A stretch of DNA of 64,000 nucleotides from Cellvibrionaceae bacterium 1162T.S.0a.05. Lineage in GTDB: Bacteria; Pseudomonadota; Gammaproteobacteria; Pseudomonadales; Cellvibrionaceae. The notes under the pieces are model-generated. The model worked only from the letters and a program-made list of their open reading frames with translations, had not been told where the DNA came from and did not search any database. A program made the position numbers and the translations under genes. The stretch covers positions 3,041,501 to 3,105,500 of the forward strand of contig LANB01000001.1 in the NCBI GenBank assembly GCA_000964245.1. The letters run 5' to 3'. Shown here piece after piece: positions 1-8,539 of the stretch (position 1 is its first letter; the number at the start of each line of letters is the position of its first letter).

Positions 1-2
1 AT

Positions 3-617
3 GTTTATGAAATGGATCTGGAAACCGAAGAAATTGAGGTGCTTGTTTCTGACGTTGTTGGTACCGGTATTTCGCTAAATAGCGTAACCGGCATTCATTT
101 TGATCCGGCGATTAGCCAGGTGTTGATAGTTGATGCCGCTCAAAATATTCTTGTCGGCCTTGATCCTTCGACAAAAAATAGAGAGCTTATATTTGATTTA
201 ACGGAGGGCGAATCACCGGTAATCGAAGTACCCCTGGATGTCGCAGCAAGTGCAGATGGGAGTTTTTACTACGTGCTTGGCCAGAAGTTAGGGGCCTTAT
301 TCGAAGTAAACAGTGAAACGGGTGAGCGACGCCTTTTGTTGGATGAGTGTTTAAACGAATTTGATCAAAATACCCTTCCTGAAGACAGTGCCATCCAGAA
401 TATGGATTTTAATGCGCAGACCAATAAGTTTTTAATTACCGGCGATTATAGTGTTATTGAATATGATTTGGCCGAAGATGCCTGCCGTGTAATTTCCAAT
501 GGGTCGGATGCGTTTGACTTGCTCTATCAGAATGATGGCACGATCCTGGGCTCCAGTTGGAATGTACTCGGCCAGTTCGACCCTGAAAATGGCGAGTTCT
601 TGATATTGTCGAAGTAA
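3..617 (+). CDS. Beta-propeller-like protein, 3' part only
   Basis: The reading frame is open from the first complete codon of the window, so the 5' end lies outside it. The visible 205 or so residues read as repeated short beta-strand segments with alternating hydrophobic and acidic residues (for example VTGIHFDPAISQVLIVD and IQNMDFNAQTNKFLITGDY), typical of one blade after another in NHL/SMP-30-type or WD-like propellers. No catalytic motif is visible. The gene ends 50 bases before a bidirectional terminator shared with the convergent lipoprotein gene. Function unknown; a surface or periplasmic location is plausible but the signal peptide, if any, is outside the window. Confidence 0.6.
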   Translation, partial: VYEMDLETEEIEVLVSDVVGTGISLNSVTGIHFDPAISQVLIVDAAQNILVGLDPSTKNRELIFDLTEGESPVIEVPLDVAASADGSFYYVLGQKLGALFEVNSETGERRLLLDECLNEFDQNTLPEDSAIQNMDFNAQTNKFLITGDYSVIEYDLAEDACRVISNGSDAFDLLYQNDGTILGSSWNVLGQFDPENGEFLILSK

Positions 618-666
618 TAAGTGCCAGGTACAGGTAGAGGTTTTTATTAGTACTTGCAATAGAGTT

Positions 667-695
667 AAAAAAACCGCACAAAGTGCGGTTTTTTT
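667..695. terminator. Bidirectional intrinsic terminator
   Basis: A run of seven A, the stem CCGCAC, loop AAA, the stem GTGCGG and a run of seven T form a hairpin flanked by A and T tracts. It can work on both strands and lies exactly between two convergent genes. Confidence 0.85.
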
Positions 696-711
696 ATTTT
701 TCAGTCTTACT

Positions 712-3102
712 TTAGTTTTTTGACCAGTTGATTGTATTCGAGCTTGGTGAATACCAATTTCTGGCATCTGTAGAAGTCCACAATAAACCAGCGGTTCCGC
801 CGGAAAAGAACCATAATTCATTGTTCATCACCGTGTTTGTCGTCATTGAATACATGATTGGCAGCAGAGAAAGTTCTGCGAGGTTCCAGGTCAAGCCATT
901 ATCGTTAGAAAAATAAGTTGAATAGGCGACGTCGGTGTAATCATAACCTCCAACAATATGAATCTCATTATTTACTGAAAACATCGAAGAGTAGATTCGT
1001 GGTGTAAAACCCGTATCGGCCGTGACCAGAGTCCATTCTGTGCCATTGGCTGTGACCCACACATCGGTAAGTAGATTGTCGGAACCATTTTCGTTCGTGC
1101 CACCATAAAGAAAAAGGTTGCCGTTGTGAACGACAAGGCTATGATCGTTTCTTTTACCGAATGGAGGAGATTCCAATTCGATTTCCCAATCTCTGCCGTC
1201 CTCGCTGGACCAGATGTAATACTCCTCTGACCATACTCCACCACCGATAGCCCACAACTTGTCATTAAATACGATGATCTTGGCCTGGGAATCGATACCC
1301 GGTAAATTTGGGCCCGAATGAGGTTGCCAATCTATGCCATCATGCGTACTCCAGTTATTGAATGCAGTGTAGGTGCCTTCAGTTCCACCATTCACAAAGG
1401 GTTGTTCACCCGAAAATAAAAATAATTCATTTTTGTAGACGACCATTTGGTGATAAGCGCGTGGCCCAAACGTTGCATTTTCCAACTCATTGGTCCAGAT
1501 CGCGCCGTCCTCACTGGACCAGACGTCATTGTAATAGACATCCACAGAGTTTTCGTTATCCCAGGAAGTGCCGCCCGTAATCCAGAGTTTACCTTTGTAG
1601 GCGACAATAGCTTGACCAATGCGGTTGGCGAAAGGTTGAACCTGCAGGGAAGGAACAAAGTGCATGCTTTGATATTCGGCGGCAAGCTCACTGGAGTTCA
1701 CTAATTTAAAAAAGGCGCTTTGCGAGCGGCTGAATAAAATATCGGTAATGGGAAGATCTTCACTACTCTCCACAATTTCCAGGTTGGGGTTGTTGCACGC
1801 TGTGTAGTTTTCTGTATCACAATCACTATTGGTATAACGATAAAGTTCTAAAGGCGCTGCGTTTTCTGACCACGACAGAATGGAGTCGCTATCACCAATA
1901 CGTGTGACAACATTTTGTACCAACTCTTTAACTTCCACGAGATAGCTGGCTTCAATTGGCAGGTAAACAAAATCACCTTCCTTGGTTACAGTTACCTGGG
2001 TATTCCCGCTAGATACCGGGTTTATGACTCCGCTTTGGGAATTAATAAGAATGATGCTTTCATCATCACTGGCATAAGCTACAACGCCTTCACCTGCGCC
2101 ACCAGATACCGGATTACTGGTTAACCCATTTTCAAGAAGTACCTGCAGGACGTCAGTTTCAAAAGTCAGGGCGGGTTGCTCACGCTTTACGATATTAAGC
2201 GAAAAACTGGCCTGGGTTTCAAGGAAAACAGCGTCTTCTGCTTTCGTCACTGATAGTAAAGCCGTTCCCGGTCCAGTAATGGTAATCTCGCCACTTTCAC
2301 TGTTTATGGTGGCGACCGCTTCATTGTCAGTTGAGTAACTGAGTGCACCCTCGCCGCTGCCACCGTTGATTTCCGGCAAGCTTACGTCTTCATCAGGAAA
2401 ATAAGTTTCCTCGTCTATTAAAAATGAGAGCGTTTCCTGTTCTCGTTTTTCAACGAGCAAGACATAACTGGAATCAGCAGCGAGATATAAATTATCTCCC
2501 GGGTTTTCTGCAGTAATTGTCGTTTCTCCAGCCGCGATGATGGTGAGTTCCCCTGTGCTGAGGTCTACAGTAGCAACCTCCGGGCTGCTGCTTATGAAGC
2601 TCACAACACCTTCGCCGCTGCCGCCCGAAAGCGTTGGTTCTTCCGGCGTGCCATCGACAAAGACGCTAAGCATTTGTTCTGAGAATACCAGGGGTGCTTG
2701 TTCTCTCCTGGAAATAGTCACGCTAATACTGGTGCTGGTTTCCAGAAAATTTGCATCCCCGGCACGAGTGATTGTGATTGTCGCGGTTCCCGCAGACACG
2801 ACAGAGAGTTCACCGGTATCGGGGTCGACCACCAGGATATCCGGGTTACTGCTTGAGTAAGAAAAAGCCCCTGTACCGGACCCGCCATCTATTGAGGGTA
2901 AGGTGGGCGCTTCATCAACAAACAGGACTAATTCTGATTGCGAAGGCACTAACGCTTGTTGCTGTTGTTGAACAGGCGCACCGCTGGATGATGAAGATGA
3001 GCCGGATGGATTATTCCCGGAACCCGATCCACCGCCTCCGCATGCGGTGATGAATAATAGAAGTGATAATTGAACAACGATCTTTCCGATTAAGGTTTGC
3101 AT
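712..3102 (-). CDS. Lipoprotein with four Ig-like repeats and a kelch-like propeller
   Basis: The 796-residue product begins with a lipoprotein signal peptide whose lipobox LFITAC puts the lipidated cysteine at residue 21, followed by a Gly/Ser/Gln-rich linker to about residue 50. Four similar Ig-like domains of about 85 residues follow (to about 395). Each starts near a GGSGxG or GGAGEG motif, carries a (D/N)xxSGE or SGV turn, and the first three end in REQ, which suggests internal duplication. The C-terminal half has about six kelch-like blades with recurring WSSEDGxxW and IGGG/LYGG/FSGG motifs. This looks like an outer-membrane, surface-exposed binding protein. No enzyme motif is visible, so the ligand is unknown. 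It is convergent with the upstream propeller gene. Confidence 0.8.
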   Translation of the reverse strand: MQTLIGKIVVQLSLLLFITACGGGGSGSGNNPSGSSSSSSGAPVQQQQQALVPSQSELVLFVDEAPTLPSIDGGSGTGAFSYSSSNPDILVVDPDTGELSVVSAGTATITITRAGDANFLETSTSISVTISRREQAPLVFSEQMLSVFVDGTPEEPTLSGGSGEGVVSFISSSPEVATVDLSTGELTIIAAGETTITAENPGDNLYLAADSSYVLLVEKREQETLSFLIDEETYFPDEDVSLPEINGGSGEGALSYSTDNEAVATINSESGEITITGPGTALLSVTKAEDAVFLETQASFSLNIVKREQPALTFETDVLQVLLENGLTSNPVSGGAGEGVVAYASDDESIILINSQSGVINPVSSGNTQVTVTKEGDFVYLPIEASYLVEVKELVQNVVTRIGDSDSILSWSENAAPLELYRYTNSDCDTENYTACNNPNLEIVESSEDLPITDILFSRSQSAFFKLVNSSELAAEYQSMHFVPSLQVQPFANRIGQAIVAYKGKLWITGGTSWDNENSVDVYYNDVWSSEDGAIWTNELENATFGPRAYHQMVVYKNELFLFSGEQPFVNGGTEGTYTAFNNWSTHDGIDWQPHSGPNLPGIDSQAKIIVFNDKLWAIGGGVWSEEYYIWSSEDGRDWEIELESPPFGKRNDHSLVVHNGNLFLYGGTNENGSDNLLTDVWVTANGTEWTLVTADTGFTPRIYSSMFSVNNEIHIVGGYDYTDVAYSTYFSNDNGLTWNLAELSLLPIMYSMTTNTVMNNELWFFSGGTAGLLWTSTDARNWYSPSSNTINWSKN

Positions 3103-3436
3103 AACTCCCCCCCTGTTTTAGTTTTTATGCAGTGAAAGAATACCCTGAACAATGGATACATACAATTGTATTGTTGTTGAATGCAATAAGGTGAAAACCA
3201 GGTGTAAATTTGGACCAATACTATGAACTTGAAGGTGTAATTCTGTTCGTTCGAGGATATTAACTAATGGTATTAGCGCAAAAGTTTATTTCACGTTTAT
3301 AGGGGGGAGCGGCCCAAATACGAAAGGGAAATGAGTGTTAAAATTTGCTCGATGTGGCTTGTTATTGCGACTTATATTTTATTGCTGCTGGAATTCAGCT
3401 TGAGTGAGTAAACCCAATGAACACAGGATTATTCGA
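3103..3436. other. AT-rich intergenic region between divergent genes
   Basis: These 334 bases separate the divergent lipoprotein and exported-protein genes and must hold both promoters. I see no convincing gene, repeat or operator. The run of C just upstream of the lipoprotein start (3108-3113) is notable only as a possible slippage site. Confidence 0.5.
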
Positions 3437-4177
3437 ATGAAGATCATACTAAAATTGTCTTGTTTAATCGTTTTACTTTTTTCTTCAGTCGTATTGGTGG
3501 CAGAGAATTCAAACACCACAGAAAACGAATACCGTACACTCCTCAATGCGGCCACACCACATGAAGCGGGCCCCGCAGCCCTGCGTACAGAAGCCGTAAA
3601 GAACGGCCGCATAAAAGTTGAAGTATTATCGCCCGCGTTGCCCAATATTACCTTTGGCAACCGCATTCGTTATGAGCTAACCGGGTTGTTGAATACCGCT
3701 GGTGAAAATCAATTGCCGCGGGCACAACAGGGTTCGCTGATTATGCGTAAGCACGGCGAGCAAGAGGCGATTGGTTCGTTCAGTGTGTCTGTACCCAAGG
3801 GGCAGGAGTCAGCTAAATTCAAGTTGAAGGGCAGTCTCACTTATCAGTTGCCCCTTGGCATTGAAGCCGTTGATATCAGTTCAGCACAGATTGGCAAAGC
3901 GGTTAAGGCGGTAGAGGGTGCTCTGCAATTGACCTTGATGGCCATTGATCGCAAATCGGTGAAGCTGGAAGTTGTCGGGCCAAAAGACAATGTTTTAAAG
4001 GTGGAGGCCTTCGATGCAGAGGGCGCGCCTGTGAAAAGGCTGCGTGGCGGTGTGATCAAAAGAGGGAGTAAAGTTGAGCACGTTATCCGTTATGCAAATG
4101 AGCCAGCGAGCTTGCGCGTTTATGTCGCGAAAAAGCTGTTAAACGAAAGCTATCCTTTTGAGTTGGAAAGTAAGTAG
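3437..4177 (+). CDS. Exported protein of unknown function
   Basis: I do not recognise the family. The ATG at 3437 is preceded by AGGA eight bases upstream and opens a clear signal peptide (MKIILKLSCLIVLLFSSVVLVAENS), so it is preferred over an in-frame GTG at 3404 that would place 11 polar residues before it. The mature part of about 220 residues is rich in beta-strand-like, Lys- and Glu-containing segments, with no cysteines or transmembrane helix, and suits a soluble periplasmic protein. A possible terminator follows it, so it is probably transcribed alone. Function cannot be assigned. Confidence 0.75.
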   Translation: MKIILKLSCLIVLLFSSVVLVAENSNTTENEYRTLLNAATPHEAGPAALRTEAVKNGRIKVEVLSPALPNITFGNRIRYELTGLLNTAGENQLPRAQQGSLIMRKHGEQEAIGSFSVSVPKGQESAKFKLKGSLTYQLPLGIEAVDISSAQIGKAVKAVEGALQLTLMAIDRKSVKLEVVGPKDNVLKVEAFDAEGAPVKRLRGGVIKRGSKVEHVIRYANEPASLRVYVAKKLLNESYPFELESK

Positions 4178-4192
4178 CTCGGGTTCCCAACC

Positions 4193-4239
4193 GCTTTGGC
4201 ATACCGATAGTCACACCTTGTGCCAAAGCCCCCGGTTTT
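4193..4239 (+). terminator. Possible rho-independent terminator
   Basis: The 9-base arm GCTTTGGCA (4193-4201) is matched by TGCCAAAGC (4221-4229), and a T run follows at 4235-4239. The loop of 19 bases is long, so this is tentative. Confidence 0.45.
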
Positions 4240-4445
4240 TCTCAATTTGCCACTACACAAATATTCCGGCGCCACCAATGTATCCGCCGAGCTGGCGCGC
4301 CTATGAAAAATGACAATACGATCACACGATAGCGCGAATCTATTGGCAATTTTGCCGCCGAAAACCTATATTTTACGCGGTAACAATTAGATATTAGTCG
4401 GTATTCGGTGTAATCTAACGCTCGTTTAATATTGTTAAGGGTCTC

Positions 4446-5720
4446 ATGGGTATCTATCTATTCATTGGCGGCGTAGTCATGCTCGTCGGGGCGGTTGCCT
4501 ACGGGGTGTATTGTCACAAAGAGCGCGAAAAGCTTTTGAGGAAGTATACCGAGCTTAAGTCGGTGCGAGACTCCTATGTAGAAAATGTGGTGGAGCGTAT
4601 TTGCCGTAATGAACAGGCACTGCTCGACCAGCGTTCGCTCTTGAATACCAGCTTGCAGGAACTCGAATTACTCGCAGCGAATTCCAAGGGCAGTTTCCGT
4701 GAGATTATCGATAGCGCTGATGCCAAGCAGTGGTTGGCGGGTAATCTTGATGTGTCGGAGAACCTTGCAGACCTCACCAATAAAATCCGCAGTCAGATCT
4801 ACAACTATATCCCCGTTGAAAATACCCACCTTGGCGGTACGATCCAAACTCTGGAAGATTTTGTTCGTTTTATTCAGCTCAGTATGGAGAAATACAAGCA
4901 GCGGGAGTCGATCAGTATTCACCTGGAAATAACCACTGATGAGATTGTGGATAAGCGTAAATTTATTTATCACGATCAGGATTTTTTCGTTCGTTGGTTT
5001 ATCTTTCTAGCGAATTTCAGCGCATCCTGTAAGGACATCACCAAGCCGCCCTTCCTGAAAATTCATATCGGCGAAGGTAAGACCCGGGATTCCTACCACA
5101 TTAAAACCTCGGTGGTTTTATATAGCACGAATATCCTCAATGAGGCGTTCAATGAGGATTACCGTTACTTTTTCCACTCGGGGAACAAACCTGAAAATTG
5201 GAACGGCATTAATCCCTCTTTGTTTCAGGCACTTGAGCTGTCCTCTTTTTATTCGGTGCTCGTAAATTGCGATATTAATACCCAGTTCAAGACAACATCT
5301 ATCTATCTGGAGCGGGATTGTTATGTCTCTCTGGATAAAACGATTTTTAAACAGATCAATGATCTGCGTAAAAAATACACCGCGTGTGAGTTGGCTTTTG
5401 TTACCGAGGATGGAAACGAGTACGAGCATACGTATCTCAATGAAATTTTTGAGATTGTGGGGCGGCAGGTGCAGCAAATTCCAGCGAGTGACTTTAGTCC
5501 TTCACTTTTATCGCGTACAGCGTGGATTTTTTTGAGCCAAAACATTGCGTACAGTGAGCGAGAGAAAATTCTGAAGCAGACCCTGTTTTGCCCATTCTCG
5601 AAAATCAAATGTTGTTTTGTGTTGGCCGCTGGCGAGACCGCGCCGATGGAACACGAGCGCGTGTTTTACATTCGGACACCCATTTCCTCAACAAAAATCA
5701 CGCAACTCTTGCAAGGCTAA
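4446..5720 (+). CDS. Membrane-anchored degenerate hybrid histidine kinase-like protein
   Basis: This 424-residue protein has one N-terminal membrane helix (about residues 4-23), a predicted coiled coil (about 25-80), then a region patterned like a GHKL ATPase: a helix-rich lead-in at 130-170, DQDFFVRWFIFLANFSA at 177-193 in the place of the usual RLxQVLxNLLSNA, and NPSLFQALELSSFYSVL at 256-272 in the place of the GTGLGL lid. The end (about 310-424) resembles a receiver domain and closes with YIRTPISSTKITQLLQ, like the KPI segment of receivers. The H-box histidine, the glycine-rich ATP lid and the phospho-acceptor Asp are not visible, so it is probably a pseudokinase with a structural or scaffolding role. 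Start supported by AAGGG five bases upstream. The family call is inference. Confidence 0.5.
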   Translation: MGIYLFIGGVVMLVGAVAYGVYCHKEREKLLRKYTELKSVRDSYVENVVERICRNEQALLDQRSLLNTSLQELELLAANSKGSFREIIDSADAKQWLAGNLDVSENLADLTNKIRSQIYNYIPVENTHLGGTIQTLEDFVRFIQLSMEKYKQRESISIHLEITTDEIVDKRKFIYHDQDFFVRWFIFLANFSASCKDITKPPFLKIHIGEGKTRDSYHIKTSVVLYSTNILNEAFNEDYRYFFHSGNKPENWNGINPSLFQALELSSFYSVLVNCDINTQFKTTSIYLERDCYVSLDKTIFKQINDLRKKYTACELAFVTEDGNEYEHTYLNEIFEIVGRQVQQIPASDFSPSLLSRTAWIFLSQNIAYSEREKILKQTLFCPFSKIKCCFVLAAGETAPMEHERVFYIRTPISSTKITQLLQG

Positions 5721-5730
5721 ATCCAGGCCT

Positions 5731-6663
5731 TCAAATTAAATTCTGAAAATCCTTTGCCAGTTTTTGTTGGTGTTTTTGTGCCGGTAGTGGTCCGTAAAGT
5801 GCCCCCATATTTTCCTGCATATGCGCAAGTTTTGAGGTTGCCGGTATTGCACAGGTAATTGCCGGATGAGCGAGAATAAACTTGAGAAAATATTGTGCCC
5901 AGTTGGCACAGTTGAGGGCCCTGGCGGATTCGGGCAGTGGCTTATTCCTTATGTAGTCGAACAAGCGCCCTTCACGAAAGGGGCGATTGGCGATCACCGC
6001 GATGCCTTTTTCCTGGGCGAGCGGCAATAAGGTCGCTTCGGCCTCGCGATCGAGAATGTTGTAGGTCAGTTGTACGAAGTCTATCGGGTAGTGCCGCATA
6101 ATCCTGGCCATCGTCTCATGCCTCAACCCACCATAGGTGGTGATGCCGACGTAATCCAATTGGCCTTTTTCCTTCCAGGCTAGCAGGGTTTTCATGTGGG
6201 TTTCCCAGTCAACCAGATTGTGAATTTGCATCAGCCGAAACTGTTTCAGTTTCCACAGTTCTGCAGAGTGTTGCATTTGCCGGATGCCGGTGTCTTTCCC
6301 CGAAGTCCATACCTTGGTTGCCGAGAAACAGGCTTGCGGGAATGCAAGGGCCTCCAGGCAAGCCCCGATCACTTCTTCAGATTGACCATACATGGGCGAG
6401 GAGTCAATCATTTGGCCGCCCTGGGCAAAGAAGTGGCGCAATATGTCGATACGCGTTTTCAGGTTTTGTCCGCGTGCGGGAACATCAAATGTGAGCCACG
6501 AGCCCATACCAATCGTCGGGATCGCTTCCCCGGTGGCGGGGATCGTGCGCCTCAGGGGAGTGTCGTTCCCGGCGAGAGTGCCTGCGGGAAGTAGGGGCAG
6601 GGCACACATGCCGGCGAGTTGGCGCAGCGTGCGGCGCTTTTCGGAATCTCTGGGTAAATCCAT
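5731..6663 (-). CDS. Aldo/keto reductase, probably exported by Tat
   Basis: The product (310 residues from the chosen start) is an NADPH-dependent aldo/keto reductase with the family tetrad: Asp in IDSSPMYG, Tyr in MYG, Lys in SATKVW and His in MQIHNLVDW. An N-terminal RRTLRQLAG followed by a hydrophobic stretch ending in an Ala-rich segment resembles a twin-arginine signal, as in several reductases of this family sent to the periplasm. ATG 6663 is chosen because GAGG lies eight bases upstream; an in-frame ATG at 6699 would put 12 residues ahead of the Tat-like motif. It is divergent from the halogenase cluster. Substrate unknown. Confidence 0.85.
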   Translation of the reverse strand: MDLPRDSEKRRTLRQLAGMCALPLLPAGTLAGNDTPLRRTIPATGEAIPTIGMGSWLTFDVPARGQNLKTRIDILRHFFAQGGQMIDSSPMYGQSEEVIGACLEALAFPQACFSATKVWTSGKDTGIRQMQHSAELWKLKQFRLMQIHNLVDWETHMKTLLAWKEKGQLDYVGITTYGGLRHETMARIMRHYPIDFVQLTYNILDREAEATLLPLAQEKGIAVIANRPFREGRLFDYIRNKPLPESARALNCANWAQYFLKFILAHPAITCAIPATSKLAHMQENMGALYGPLPAQKHQQKLAKDFQNLI

Positions 6664-6967
6664 GTGCGTGACCTCGTAGTGTTTAGACAGGGCATTCACC
6701 CCTTAGGGTCAGGACTGTTTCGGGTCATTTTAAGCCATCCCAAGTCAATGTCAGGGGCGAGCGCGATTGATCCGTCCCGGCCCCGGTGTACGTATAGTCC
6801 CTCTAGTGGCAGTCCCTCTAGTGGCAATCCCTTTAGTGTGTCCAGGGCGCCGCGCTTTGCAGTATCCAATGTCAGAAGCAGACCTGGATGCCCTTACTGA
6901 AGCCCCAACAGCGCGGCATTGAATGCTACAATCGGCCCTCGGCGGTAAAAAAACATAACGAATAAAC
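6664..6967. other. Divergent promoter region, reductase / halogenase
   Basis: These 304 bases separate two divergent genes. The only clear structure is the 15-bp triple repeat listed separately. No RNA gene or further coding sequence is supported. Confidence 0.5.
6796..6840. repeat. Three tandem 15-bp units
   Basis: Units AGTCCCTCTAGTGGC at 6796-6810 and 6811-6825 are identical, and a third at 6826-6840 (AATCCCTTTAGTGTG) differs at four positions. They lie about 130 bases upstream of the first halogenase start, in the divergent promoter region. Confidence 0.9.
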
Positions 6968-8539
6968 ATGCATCATTCTCATTCACAGCCAGCCCCTTTG
7001 AAAAAGATCATTATTGTCGGTGGTGGCACGGCGGGCTGGATGACGGCGGCCGCGCTTTCCAGGTTTCTTAACACCGATATCTGTAATATCACCTTGATCG
7101 AGTCGGATCAGATAGGAACTGTGGGTGTCGGTGAAGCAACACTTCCGCATTTGCGTTACTTCAATCAAACCCTCGGTATTGATGAAGCCGAGTTTATGCG
7201 CGCGACCCACGCGACCTACAAGATGGGCATAGAATTTTCGGGCTGGGGTCGCAAGGACGATGCCTATATTCACCCCTTCGGGGAATATGGGTACGACATT
7301 GACGGTATCGATTTTCATCATTTTTATACTGCCTTGAAACAACAAGGCTACGACGTCCCCATTAGCGAATTTTCCTTACCGGTTATGGCAGCTTACCAGG
7401 AAAAATTTGCCTACCCTTCAGAAAACCAGCGTTCGATTCTTTCGACATTTTCCTTCGCCTTTCATCTTGATGCCGGTTTGTACGCGAAATTTTTGCGTGA
7501 GTTTTCCGAGAAAAACGGGGTAACACGCAAAGAAGGAAAAATTGTTAACGTTAAGCAGGGCGACGACGGCAGTATTGCTTCCCTGCAACTCGAAAGTGGC
7601 GAAAACCTGGACGCCGAATTGTTTATCGATTGCTCGGGAATTCGTGCCTTACTCATTGGCGATACCCTGGGTGTAGATTTTGAAGATTGGTCCCAATGGT
7701 TACCCTGTGATGCCGCCTGGGCAGTGCCAACGCACAATGCGCGCGCACCGCTTCCCTACACTAAGGCGATGGCTCGCGATGCGGGCTGGCAATGGCGGAT
7801 TCCCTTGCAACACCGGTCCGGTAATGGGCATGTATTTTCCTCGCGTTTTATTGAGGAGGAAAAAGCGCGCGCTGTTCTCGTTGATAATCTCGAAGGCGAT
7901 ATGTTGGCAGACCCTTTTTTGATTCGTTTTAAAGTCGGTCATCGCAAATTAAACTGGTATAAAAACTGTGTTGCAATTGGTTTGTCGGCGGGTTTTCTCG
8001 AGCCACTGGAATCCACAAGTATTCATTTAATTCAATCCGCTATTACAAAACTCCTGGAACTGTTTCCCACACAAAAAATGGAGAGCAGTTTGCGCGAGGA
8101 GTTTAATCGCGACATGCATCTGAAATTTAACAGTGTGCGCGACTTTCTCATTCTGCACTATCATGCCACCGAGCGTGATGACACTGAATTCTGGCGTTAT
8201 GTACGAACGATGTCATTACCTGATGAACTGGCTTACCGCATGGAATTATTCAAGGAGCGCGGCCATATTATTTACAGCGACGGCGATCTCTTCCTGGAGC
8301 CGAGTTGGGTGGCGGTGTATTTTGGCCAGCGCTGTTTGCCAGAGGGTTTTGACCCTCGGGTGCAAGCCTACCCTTTGGCGGAAGCAAAAAGTCAATTTGA
8401 ACAATTACGGGGCTTGATCAAGGAGGCCTGTACCTCCATGCCCTTGCATCAGGATGCGCTTGATAAAAACTGTCGCGTAGATGCCGAGAAATTGTGGCCG
8501 AAAGCACAGCCCAATCTCTATGGGAGGCGCAGTTCCTGA
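6968..8539 (+). CDS. Flavin-dependent tryptophan halogenase family protein
   Basis: This 523-residue protein belongs to the tryptophan halogenase family, which use FADH2, halide and O2 to halogenate an aromatic substrate. The FAD-binding motif GGGTAGW is at residues 18-24, the segment TYKMGIEF carries the lysine (K85) that aligns with the catalytic lysine, the family signature WxWxIP is present as WQWRIP, and the EPLEST segment carries the conserved glutamate. All key residues are therefore present. Members of this clade often sit beside carbohydrate-uptake genes rather than antibiotic clusters, and their substrates are mostly unknown. The stop codon overlaps the start of the next gene (TGATG). 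No strong ribosome-binding site is visible at its own start. Confidence 0.92.
   Translation: MHHSHSQPAPLKKIIIVGGGTAGWMTAAALSRFLNTDICNITLIESDQIGTVGVGEATLPHLRYFNQTLGIDEAEFMRATHATYKMGIEFSGWGRKDDAYIHPFGEYGYDIDGIDFHHFYTALKQQGYDVPISEFSLPVMAAYQEKFAYPSENQRSILSTFSFAFHLDAGLYAKFLREFSEKNGVTRKEGKIVNVKQGDDGSIASLQLESGENLDAELFIDCSGIRALLIGDTLGVDFEDWSQWLPCDAAWAVPTHNARAPLPYTKAMARDAGWQWRIPLQHRSGNGHVFSSRFIEEEKARAVLVDNLEGDMLADPFLIRFKVGHRKLNWYKNCVAIGLSAGFLEPLESTSIHLIQSAITKLLELFPTQKMESSLREEFNRDMHLKFNSVRDFLILHYHATERDDTEFWRYVRTMSLPDELAYRMELFKERGHIIYSDGDLFLEPSWVAVYFGQRCLPEGFDPRVQAYPLAEAKSQFEQLRGLIKEACTSMPLHQDALDKNCRVDAEKLWPKAQPNLYGRRSS

Noticed and set aside
8494-8538. Start of the degenerate halogenase at 8494
   Set aside because: The 15 added residues overlap the upstream gene and the homology begins after ATG 8539, which has its own ribosome-binding site.
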